Shown here: positions 6,227 through 12,849 of the stretch, piece after piece
Numbering within the stretch: position 1 is the stretch's first letter
Layout: the number at the start of each line of letters is the position of its first letter
From: Armatimonadota bacterium
GTDB lineage: Bacteria; Armatimonadota; Chthonomonadetes; Chthonomonadales; Chthonomonadaceae
Direction of reading: 5' to 3'
Assembly (NCBI GenBank): GCA_026392135.1
Contig: JAPLCR010000573.1
Location: forward strand, 1 to 17,447
Length of the DNA stretch: 17,447 nucleotides
Position numbers and translations under genes: made by a program
The notes under the pieces: generated by a model
Told to the model about the DNA's origin: nothing
What the model saw: the letters and a program-made list of their open reading frames with translations, nothing else
The model's database searches: none

Positions 6227-6532
6227 ATGCAAAGATGGGTTTACAAGACCATTGTTATCCGCGAACTCTCGTTGAGCGACACGAAACTGAATGCAGAGGG
6301 CGAACACGGATGGGAACTAATAGCCGTTTTGGGGCAGGATGGACACACTGCCCGCGCCTTTTTCAAGCAACCTTTCGACGAGAACAGTCCGCTGACAGAC
6401 GGTCACCGCGCTACAAGCGAGCAGTCCGCCATGCACGCGCCTGAATATCGCGCTACGGGCGAACATCCTGTCGCCCTAGCACCTGAAGTTCACCACTCTA
6501 CAGGCGAACAGCCCGTCGCTCAGGTCGAATAG
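6227..6532 (+). CDS. DUF4177 domain protein with degenerate repeat tail
   Basis: Encodes 101 aa from ATG 6227, with AAGGAG nine bases upstream. Residues 2-50 match the small DUF4177 fold: 'WVYKTIVI', then 'LNAEGEHGWELIAVLG' and 'ARAFFKQP', the usual 'W.YK...LN..G..GWEL..V......FK' layout. The molecular function of this family is not established. The tail 60-101 is made of three degenerate 13-15-residue units (HRATSEQ.., YRATGEH.., HHSTGEQ..), not part of the domain and probably disordered. The gene lies 22 bp upstream of recO on the same strand, so the two may be co-transcribed, but a functional link is not evident. Confidence 0.78.
   Translation: MQRWVYKTIVIRELSLSDTKLNAEGEHGWELIAVLGQDGHTARAFFKQPFDENSPLTDGHRATSEQSAMHAPEYRATGEHPVALAPEVHHSTGEQPVAQVE
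6404..6529 (+). repeat. Degenerate coding tandem repeat, about 42-bp period
   Basis: Three units, at about 6404-6445, 6446-6490 and 6491-6529, encode the DUF4177 protein tail. Shared blocks include CGCGCTACAAGCGAGCA versus CGCGCTACGGGCGAACA versus CACTCTACAGGCGAACA. Divergence is enough that the duplication is not recent. Confidence 0.6.
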
Positions 6533-6554
6533 CCTCTTTCGAGTTCTAAGAATA

Positions 6555-7316
6555 ATGCCGAGCTACACCGCCACTGCGCTTGTGATACATCGTAATAACC
6601 TTGCCGAAAATGACTGCATACTCACGCTCTATACATCAGAACTAGGCAAAATATCCGCCGTTGCGAAGGGGGCACGAAAGCCGACCAGCAGATTTTCGGG
6701 CGCAACAGAGCTTTTCACCGTATTTCACGGACTCTTCGCAACGGGCAGGACTCTTGATATTCTTACCCAGTGTGAAATCGTACAGGCGTACACCCCTTTA
6801 CGCTACGACTTAGACCGTTTGGCACGTGCCACCTACTTCTGTGAAGTGCTAGACCGCTTCACCATGGAGCGTGACCCCGTAAACGCAGAAGCCCTCTTCC
6901 AGTTGACCACTGCTGCCCTCCGCCTCCTACAAGAGACGCAAGCAACCCCTGATGTCATCACCCACGCCTACGAACTACGGCTCCTTGGCGAGCAGGGCTA
7001 CTCCCCTATATGTGATGCGTGCGTAAAGTGCGGTAGAGAGATTGTACACGGGCAGGTGGGCTTTAGTCCGAGCTTGGGAGGAGTGCTGTGTTCGAGTGAT
7101 AGATACAAGACTGAGGACAGCGTGCCGCTCTCCGCAGAGGCATTGGAGGCGTTACAACTGCTTCCAGAGCTAGATGGTGAGGAGTTGTTAGATTTTCATC
7201 CTTCTCGCAAAGCACTACAAGAGGTGGGTAGGGCGTTGCGGTGGTATATCAAACTTCGTGCGGAACGTGCGATAAAGAGTGCTGACTTTTTAGACCAACT
7301 TCGCGCTAACCAGTAG
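6555..7316 (+). CDS. recO: DNA repair protein RecO
   Basis: Encodes 253 aa, the usual RecO length. The N-terminal OB fold (about 1-80) begins 'YTATALVIHRNNLAENDCILTLYT' in pieces and contains 'GKISAVAKGARKPTSRF', the typical RecO start. The helical middle is followed by a four-cysteine zinc site C153, C156, C159 and C179 ('CDACVKCG' and 'GGVLC'), then a helical C-terminus. RecO anneals ssDNA and, with RecR, loads RecA onto SSB-coated gaps in recombinational repair. The start at ATG 6555 has only a weak ribosome binding site, 22 bp after the DUF4177 stop. The next gene is convergent, 13 bp away. Confidence 0.93.
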   Translation: MPSYTATALVIHRNNLAENDCILTLYTSELGKISAVAKGARKPTSRFSGATELFTVFHGLFATGRTLDILTQCEIVQAYTPLRYDLDRLARATYFCEVLDRFTMERDPVNAEALFQLTTAALRLLQETQATPDVITHAYELRLLGEQGYSPICDACVKCGREIVHGQVGFSPSLGGVLCSSDRYKTEDSVPLSAEALEALQLLPELDGEELLDFHPSRKALQEVGRALRWYIKLRAERAIKSADFLDQLRANQ

Positions 7317-7329
7317 AAATTGCCCTCCC

Positions 7330-7875
7330 TTATTGGTCACTATTTTTCCCACGATAGCGATGTAGGTTAGGTATCCAACAGCGCACCGCCTTTCGATACT
7401 GCCGAAACTCCTCTCCAAACCGCTCCTCCAAATCCTGCTCCTCCCAAGGACGCATAAACTGATTCCAAAAGAAGGCTCCGCTAAGAGAGTACAGTACCGT
7501 TAAAGGAGAAGACAGATACAGACCAACTGCTACTCCCTGCATAATTCCAGCGACTGCCATAGGGTTTCGTACATACGTGAAGGGTCCCACAACTACAAGA
7601 TGGCGTGAACAGTCTATCGGTAGCGGAGTTCCCTTACCGTACACGGCGATTATCGTGCCACTCGCTACTCCCAACGCCCCGAAAAGACAAAACACCCCTA
7701 CCCCAACACATTTTAGCGTACTGTTGTAGGGAGGAGAGAAGCCTAAATGGGTTTCAAGTCGGAGGATGAGGACAGGAATCAGAAACAGCAGTAGGCACCA
7801 AAACAGAGCCGCTTGAGCCAGCGTTTTGACGATGTTATAGCCAGCACTACTCTCTTTTGCGAGTCTACTCTTCAT
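7330..7875 (-). CDS. Isoprenylcysteine carboxyl methyltransferase-like membrane enzyme
   Basis: Encodes 181 aa with about four or five membrane helices. The catalytic signature of ICMT/PEMT-type methyltransferases is clear: 'HLVVVGPFTYVRNPM' (92-106), 'GIMQGVAVGL' (110-119), and 'RPWEEQDLEERFGEEFRQY' in 142-160, followed by 'VRCWIP'. These bind S-adenosylmethionine and methylate lipophilic substrates at the membrane. Bacterial members have diverse or unknown substrates, so none is proposed. The start ATG 7875 has GAGG nine bases upstream, and the gene overlaps the preceding membrane-protein gene by 11 bp, a sign of translational coupling. Confidence 0.83.
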   Translation of the reverse strand: MKSRLAKESSAGYNIVKTLAQAALFWCLLLFLIPVLILRLETHLGFSPPYNSTLKCVGVGVFCLFGALGVASGTIIAVYGKGTPLPIDCSRHLVVVGPFTYVRNPMAVAGIMQGVAVGLYLSSPLTVLYSLSGAFFWNQFMRPWEEQDLEERFGEEFRQYRKAVRCWIPNLHRYRGKNSDQ

Positions 7876-8269
7876 TTGAGGTCGCCTCGTGATGATACAG
7901 ACGAACGAGCAAGTAGGGCAAAAACAGGAGGGATGGGGTCATCAGTACCGTGCCTATCCACCCACTTCCGCTAGTAAGAGCGAGTGTCCAGCAGTACAAG
8001 CCCGCGTAAAACGCCGCCCCTGTATGCAGAGCGACCAGCGGTATAACCCAGCGTTTCCGTTGTGCAATGGCATAAGCAGCCAACACTCCTGCCCCTGAAT
8101 AGAGTACGAGGTCAGGAACACTCACGGCAATAAAGACCAGCCGCGAGGTTACAAAAGGGAAAAACAGAGCACGCATCGAAGGAGAGAAGCAGAGTACTAG
8201 CCACCACAGTGCCGCCCCCGCGCTTTGTAGTACCAAAAACCAGATACCTATTCGTCGTAAGGTATCCAT
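7865..8269 (-). CDS. Small four-helix membrane protein, unknown function
   Basis: Encodes 134 aa from ATG 8269, preferred over a GTG at 8311 because AGGAG lies four bases upstream and the longer form would overlap the preceding gene. It has four hydrophobic stretches, at about 8-28, 40-62, 70-92 and 100-123, with short charged loops and a C-terminal tail HHEATSNEE. No motif was recognised. It sits between a lamin-tail-like gene (10 bp upstream) and a methyltransferase-like gene (11-bp overlap), so the three are probably one transcript. Confidence 0.7.
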   Translation of the reverse strand: MDTLRRIGIWFLVLQSAGAALWWLVLCFSPSMRALFFPFVTSRLVFIAVSVPDLVLYSGAGVLAAYAIAQRKRWVIPLVALHTGAAFYAGLYCWTLALTSGSGWIGTVLMTPSLLFLPYLLVRLYHHEATSNEE

Positions 8270-8279
8270 AGAACTCCTA

Positions 8280-8660
8280 CTACACGCTAACCGCAAGAGC
8301 TTGAGTGACACCTATACGGCGAGAGGCAGCGATATGCAGAACGAGTAGTTCACCCGCCCTGTTCCACATACCGGAGGAGCGATTCCAGTAGGCGCAATAG
8401 GCTTGCTTTCCGTCTATTGTAGGAAGCCAACAGTTCTCACCAGAGCCAGTAAATAGCACAACACGTTGAAATGGCTTCACAGGAATTTCGTCGCGAAACA
8501 CATACATTTCGTCGGCGAGTTGCCCCTTGTCACCCATCAAAAACGCCTCGCTACAGAGCGCATACCCTTTAAGGTTGACAGTGACAAGACCTTGATTCTC
8601 CAGAACGACATATTCGCTATGGGGGCTTACTGAAGGATGAAGTTCGAGTATCTTGAGCAT
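8280..8660 (-). CDS. Lamin-tail-domain-like protein, no signal peptide
   Basis: Encodes 126 aa from ATG 8660 with GAGGAGG seven bases upstream. The pattern 'EYVVLENQGLVTVNLKGYAL' (16-35), 'PFQRVVLFTGSGEN' (about 63-76) and 'SGMWNRAGELLVLHIAASRRI' in pieces (about 95-116) matches the immunoglobulin-like lamin tail domain, in which 'EYv.l.N.g...v.L.G..L' and a 'W...gd...L.d..g' strand recur. Bacterial lamin-tail domains usually occur in exported nucleases or surface proteins, whereas here the domain is the whole protein and lacks a signal. Family assignment is by pattern only. It is the first gene of a minus-strand trio. Confidence 0.62.
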   Translation of the reverse strand: MLKILELHPSVSPHSEYVVLENQGLVTVNLKGYALCSEAFLMGDKGQLADEMYVFRDEIPVKPFQRVVLFTGSGENCWLPTIDGKQAYCAYWNRSSGMWNRAGELLVLHIAASRRIGVTQALAVSV

Positions 8661-8701
8661 AGCCTAGCCTCCTCATTGAAGAGTTTGGACTTACAAATAG
8701 C

Positions 8702-8749
8702 AGATAAAAGCGGTGTATGGGAAGAGAGCAGGCAGCCCTCTCCCCATAC
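8702..8749 (-). terminator. Rho-independent terminator of nrdJ
   Basis: GTATGGGAAGAG (8715-8726) pairs with CTCTCCCCATAC (8738-8749) with one mismatch around an 11-nt loop. On the minus strand the stem starts 3 bp after the nrdJ stop and is followed, after five bases, by TTTTAT. It separates nrdJ from the lamin-tail-like gene cluster. Confidence 0.6.
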
Positions 8750-8752
8750 GAA

Positions 8753-11674
8753 CTACGAGCAACCGAAGACGGAACCGCAGTTCAGACACTTGAAACAGGC
8801 TCCATTGCGAACCATGAGTGTGCCGCAATCGACACAGATAGGCGCATCGGACTGATTCTGGAAGGTCTCTTTCTCTTTCTTAAAGAGTTCACTCTCTTGC
8901 CCTAACACCACAAGAGACGGTTGCGACGCGGGAGAGCTGACGGTCTTCACTTTCGCAACAACTACAGGGAGTTCATCGCCATTTGAAAGGGTCGGATCCG
9001 CTGGCGGAACCTGCTCAAGGAACTTCGATGCAAGCCATCGGAAGATGTAGTCTGTAATAGATTTGGCTATCCGAATGTTAGGGTTATTGGTGTACCCTGA
9101 AGGCTCAAACCGCGCATGAGAGAACTTATCGACCAGTGTATGAAGCGGAACGCCGTACTGCAGTGAAAGCGAAATCGCAGTTGCAAAGGAGTCCATTAGT
9201 CCAGAGATAGTAGAACCCTCTTTGCTCATGGTCAAGAATATCTCACCGGGAGTTCCATCCTCATACATTCCAACGGTGATGTAGCCCTCATGTCCTGCAA
9301 TACTGAACTTATGAGTAATGCTGGCTCGTTCATCGGCAAGTTTACGGCGAAGGGGTTTAGCCACTTCCACGATCTTATGCACTATCTGCGGCTCTGCAAC
9401 TGCTTCTGCCTTCTGCTCAATGTCTGACCGTTTAGTGGAGAGAGGTTGTGTGCGCTTCGAGCCATCACGATAAATCGCAATCGCCTTTAGCCCAAGTTTC
9501 CAGCCCTCCATATAGGTGTTGACAATCTCTTCGGGAGTCGCTTCCGTCGGCATATTCACCGTTTTTGAGATAGCACCTGAAAGGAAGGGCTGTGCCGCCG
9601 CCATCATCTTTATATGCCCGACGTAGTGAATAGAGCGTACACCGTTTGCAGGTTTGAAGGCGCAATCGAAGACAGCTAGGTGAGCCTCTTTCAGCTCTGG
9701 GGCACCTTCAATGGTGTCATTCGTATTAATGTACTCGATTATCTTGTCACACTGAGTCGACGAGTAACCGAGGCGGCGCAGGGCTTCAGGAACGGTATGG
9801 TTCACAATTTTGAGAACGCCGCCCCCCACTAGGCTTTTATACTTCACAATCGCAATGTCAGGCTCTATCCCTGTTGTGTCGCAGTCCATTAGGAAACCAA
9901 TTGTCCCAGTAGGTGCGAGTACTGTCGCTTGTGCGTTTCGATAACCATGCTTGACACCGCTCTCAACAGCGTTATCCCATGAAGAGCGGGCCGCCGCAAG
10001 CATCTCTTTCGGCACATAGACAGGGTTAATGTCTTCCACCGCATTGCGATGCATCTTCATAACATCAATAAACGACTCTGCGTTTTTGGCGTAACCGGGG
10101 AATGCCCAGCCATGGTCACGCGCAATCACACTCGACTGGTAGTAGGCTTCGCCCGTCATCACCGCAGTGATAGCACCTGCATACGCACGCCCCTCATCAC
10201 TATCGTAGGGTAGACCACGTGCCATAAGCAACGCGCCGAGATTCGCGTATCCAAGCCCAAGCGGGCGATAGTCGTGGCTGTTCTCACCAATACGCTGAGT
10301 TGGGTAGGAAGCACTATCGATGATTATCTCTTGCGCGGTAATAAGGATTCGGCAACCATACTTGAACCCTTCGGAATCGAACTCGCCGTCTGCGCTTCGG
10401 AACTTCATGAGATTCAATGACGCTAAATTACAGGCGCTGTCATTTAAAAACATATATTCGCTGCAGGGGTTAGACGCATGGATTCTATCCGTGACTTTGG
10501 AGGTATGCCATTTGTTGATGGTGGTGTCGTACTGCATACCGGGGTCACCGCAAATCCACGCCGCCTCGCCAATCGCATTCATCAAATCACGTGCTTTATA
10601 GGTACGAGATGGCTCACCGCTCAGAACGTACTGAGTCGTCCAGTCTTTGTCCTCCAACACGGCTTGCATAAACTCATCGGTCACGCGGATAGAGTGGTTT
10701 CCGTTCTGGAAACTGACACTGTCGTAAGCCCCGCCGGGCATATTGAACGCGCCGCTATAGCCAGCATCAATCAACGCCCAAGCCTTCTTCTCCTCTTTGG
10801 CTTTACTCTCGATAAAGTCCATAATATCGGGATGCTCAATGTTCAAAATCACCATTTTGGCGGCGCGGCGAGTTTTGCCGCCGCTCTTAATGGCTCCTGC
10901 GAACTGGTCAAAACCGCGCATAAACGAGAGAGGTCCTGAAGCAGTGCCGCCGCCCACAAGGGGTTCGCGGGAGGAGCGAATGGGGGAGAGGTTGGTTCCG
11001 GTTCCGCTACCATATTTAAACAGCATACCCTCTGTTTTGGCAAGCCCCAGAATCGACTCCATCGTATCGTCCACACTATTGATGAAGCAGGCGGAGCATT
11101 GGGGCTTGGGCTGTTCAGGTAGCCCTACATTGAACCAGACAGGAGAGTTGAACGCGGCTTTCTGGTGCAGAAGTAGGTGGGTTAGTTCGTCTTGGAACGT
11201 CTTCGCGTCCTCTTCAGTGGCGAAATAGTCCATCTTCCGCCCCCAGTCTGCCATTGTGTCGGCGACGCGTCCAATGAGTTGGCGAACGCTTCGCTCACGC
11301 TCTGGCGTTCCGATATGCCCTCGAAAATACTTCGAGACGACGACGTTGGTAGCGAGCTGTGTCCAAGAGCAGGGAATCTCCACATCACGTTGCTCAAAGA
11401 CCTTCTCACCGCGCTCATTGGAGATAACTGCATCGCGCAGTTCCCACTCCACAGTGGCGTAGACATCTTCACCGGGTTTGGTGTAGCGGCGTTCGATTTT
11501 CAGTCCGGGAGTACCCGCTGAACGTGCCGACTTGTGACCATTGGAAGCAACTGCCTTCGCACGGGTCACGGTTTTGGTTCCGTTTCCGTTCGTGTGGGCA
11601 ACTGCATGATCCATTTCGTCCGGCTGTATCACCGAACTAATATCTGTTTGATGTGGGGTTGGGTCTTGTGCCAA
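8753..11674 (-). CDS. nrdJ: Class II (adenosylcobalamin-dependent) ribonucleotide reductase
   Basis: Encodes 973 aa. The TTG start at 11674 has AGGAGAG eight bases upstream. It reduces ribonucleotides using a B12-generated thiyl radical and needs no oxygen. Marks include 'QLATNVVVSKYF' (106-117), 'FNSPVWFNVG' (175-184), 'PQCSACFINS' with C193/C196, the radical site N402-P-C404-S-E406, C415 and 'APTGTIGF' (587-594). A TSCPD-type C-terminal region (about 790-895, 'GLMDSFATAISLSLQYGVPL') is followed by a terminal Cys cluster at C947, C950, C960, C963, C966 and C972, the redox or zinc-ribbon tail typical of long NrdJ proteins. Residues 1-58 are a low-conservation leader. nrdR lies upstream on the same strand. 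I saw no cobalamin riboswitch in the leader. Confidence 0.96.
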   Translation of the reverse strand: MAQDPTPHQTDISSVIQPDEMDHAVAHTNGNGTKTVTRAKAVASNGHKSARSAGTPGLKIERRYTKPGEDVYATVEWELRDAVISNERGEKVFEQRDVEIPCSWTQLATNVVVSKYFRGHIGTPERERSVRQLIGRVADTMADWGRKMDYFATEEDAKTFQDELTHLLLHQKAAFNSPVWFNVGLPEQPKPQCSACFINSVDDTMESILGLAKTEGMLFKYGSGTGTNLSPIRSSREPLVGGGTASGPLSFMRGFDQFAGAIKSGGKTRRAAKMVILNIEHPDIMDFIESKAKEEKKAWALIDAGYSGAFNMPGGAYDSVSFQNGNHSIRVTDEFMQAVLEDKDWTTQYVLSGEPSRTYKARDLMNAIGEAAWICGDPGMQYDTTINKWHTSKVTDRIHASNPCSEYMFLNDSACNLASLNLMKFRSADGEFDSEGFKYGCRILITAQEIIIDSASYPTQRIGENSHDYRPLGLGYANLGALLMARGLPYDSDEGRAYAGAITAVMTGEAYYQSSVIARDHGWAFPGYAKNAESFIDVMKMHRNAVEDINPVYVPKEMLAAARSSWDNAVESGVKHGYRNAQATVLAPTGTIGFLMDCDTTGIEPDIAIVKYKSLVGGGVLKIVNHTVPEALRRLGYSSTQCDKIIEYINTNDTIEGAPELKEAHLAVFDCAFKPANGVRSIHYVGHIKMMAAAQPFLSGAISKTVNMPTEATPEEIVNTYMEGWKLGLKAIAIYRDGSKRTQPLSTKRSDIEQKAEAVAEPQIVHKIVEVAKPLRRKLADERASITHKFSIAGHEGYITVGMYEDGTPGEIFLTMSKEGSTISGLMDSFATAISLSLQYGVPLHTLVDKFSHARFEPSGYTNNPNIRIAKSITDYIFRWLASKFLEQVPPADPTLSNGDELPVVVAKVKTVSSPASQPSLVVLGQESELFKKEKETFQNQSDAPICVDCGTLMVRNGACFKCLNCGSVFGCS

Positions 11675-11740
11675 CGTGCGCTCTCCTTCTTGAAAAAACG
11701 TAACAGGAATGACTCAGGGTTAAAGGCGTAGAGCCTCTCT

Positions 11741-11839
11741 GCCCTTCTCCTCTCCCCGTTCTGGGCGAGAGGGACTAAACTACAAGGCGGAAGGCTTTGA
11801 ATACAGTGTATTCGCCCTTCCCCTTGTGAAGGGGAAGGG
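11741..11839. repeat. Dispersed palindromic repeats between nrdR and nrdJ
   Basis: Three structures lie side by side. The first (about 11741-11775) carries CTCTCCCCGTTCTGGGCGAGAG, related to the hairpin core of the 137-bp repeat at 169-305. The second is GAATAC-AGT-GTATTC (11799-11813) followed by GCCC, a form seen as an abundant dispersed palindrome in several bacterial phyla. The third is a perfect 11-bp hairpin, CCCTTCCCCTT (11815-11825) with AAGGGGAAGGG (11829-11839) and loop GTG. They lie in the presumed nrdJ leader (start 11674), so the third could act as a transcript-folding or attenuating hairpin. Confidence 0.65.
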
Positions 11840-12115
11840 TTGGGATGGGGTGGAAGGCTACAGCGAGACCCGCTACTGGCTTAATGGCGCAAGGCTCCCT
11901 CACCTGTCGGGGAAGAGTTAGAAGCGTAATAAATATGGCTTCGCATGGCTACAATAGAAAATTCAAAGGCTCCCATTCCAAACACCCTTGAACTGCTCTT
12001 AACAAAATGAAGGTAGCATCACTTGCCCCAATAAATCTGCCTATCTCTACGTTTTCCCATGCAGAATAGCACAACTTATCAGAACTCAAGTCAGGTATCA
12101 AATTGATTGTCATGC
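11840..12115. other. Remainder of the nrdR-nrdJ gap, no gene seen
   Basis: No reading frame, RNA gene or convincing promoter is visible here. The only weak candidate for an nrdJ promoter is TTGTAG with TATTAC 17 bp on, read on the minus strand around 11926-11954; it is not strong enough to annotate. I looked for paired NrdR boxes and B12-riboswitch boxes and found neither. Confidence 0.5.
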
Positions 12116-12583
12116 TCACTCTTTCTTCGCGTTCCGCTTCAATAGGTTTACAACCTCTCGAAACTGCGCCGCGTCCTCGAACTGCTTATAGACCGACGCG
12201 AACCGAACATACGCCACTTGGTCGAGGGCTTTCAGCCGCTCCATAACCATCTCCCCTATTTCACGGGAAGAGACCTCTTTTTCCAGACGATTGTAGAGCA
12301 TTCGCTCTATCTCCTGCCCTGCCCGTTCCAGTGTGTCTTGGCTAATTTTTCGCCCCGTACAGGCGAGTTGCATCCCCTTCACGATTCTGGTTCGGTCAAA
12401 AGGAGTGCGCCGTCCATCATTTTTTATTACAAAAAGATGTAACTCCTCAATGGATTCCATCGTCGTAAAACGGCGACCACACGCTTCGCACTCTCTGCGG
12501 CGCTTAATCGCATCGCCATCATTGAGAGTGCGGGTTTCCAGTACACGGTCTTGGTTTACAATGCCACAAAAAGGACACTTCAT
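12116..12583 (-). CDS. nrdR: Transcriptional repressor NrdR
   Basis: Encodes 155 aa from ATG 12583, chosen because NrdR proteins begin with the zinc ribbon 'MKCPFCG'; a GTG at 12613 would add ten residues (MSKEEESLPP) and neither start has a good ribosome binding site. Zinc ligands are C3, C6, C32 and C35 ('CEACGRRFTT'). The ATP-cone domain (about 49-139) contains 'FVIKNDGRRTPFDRTRIVKGM' in pieces, and the end 'VAYVRFASVYKQFED' is diagnostic. NrdR senses the ATP/dATP balance and represses ribonucleotide reductase genes. nrdJ follows on the same strand 441 bp downstream, matching this role. A promoter with consensus -35 lies upstream at 12761-12789. Confidence 0.95.
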   Translation of the reverse strand: MKCPFCGIVNQDRVLETRTLNDGDAIKRRRECEACGRRFTTMESIEELHLFVIKNDGRRTPFDRTRIVKGMQLACTGRKISQDTLERAGQEIERMLYNRLEKEVSSREIGEMVMERLKALDQVAYVRFASVYKQFEDAAQFREVVNLLKRNAKKE

Positions 12584-12760
12584 CGGAGGTAAGGACTCTT
12601 CCTCTTTACTCACTCAAAGCCCTGCAAAATGGAAACTGAGCAAAGCAAAAGGTTGAGAGAGTATCACGCAGGGTATAAAAGCGAAACTCGCACCACAGCG
12701 AGGAGACAACTATATAGCGGGTTCTATGTGCGCCGACAGCCTAGATATACGGGCAAGCAT

Positions 12761-12789
12761 AGAATAGCACCCCTACTTGTAGTTGTCAA
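12761..12789 (-). promoter_or_regulatory. Sigma70 promoter upstream of nrdR
   Basis: On the minus strand TTGACA (12789-12784) is followed after exactly 17 bp by TATTCT (12766-12761). Transcription would start near 12754, leaving a leader of about 170 nt before nrdR. That leader contains AT-rich symmetric blocks, such as CTATATAG at 12710-12717 and a related TAGATATA at 12742-12749, which could be operators but do not fit the 16-bp NrdR box. Confidence 0.6.
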
Positions 12790-12849
12790 TAGGGTTGGAG
12801 AAAAAAATCGTCACTAAATATGAGGGCTACTATTTAACAAGGAGGGCGT

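Noticed and set aside
10478..10939. 153-codon plus-strand frame inside nrdJ
   Set aside because: It is antisense to the strongly conserved reductase core and shows no independent protein signature.
11799..11813. GAATAC-N3-GTATTC as a LexA-type operator
   Set aside because: It is followed by GCCC and embedded among other repeats, the form of a widespread dispersed palindrome rather than a dedicated operator.
11675..12115. Cobalamin riboswitch ahead of the B12-dependent reductase
   Set aside because: No B12-box or the conserved core segments could be found on the minus strand; the gap is occupied by dispersed palindromes.
12705..12720. CTATATAG block as an NrdR box
   Set aside because: Its symmetric core is two bases shorter than the 16-bp consensus and the outer ACAC/GTGT bases are missing.
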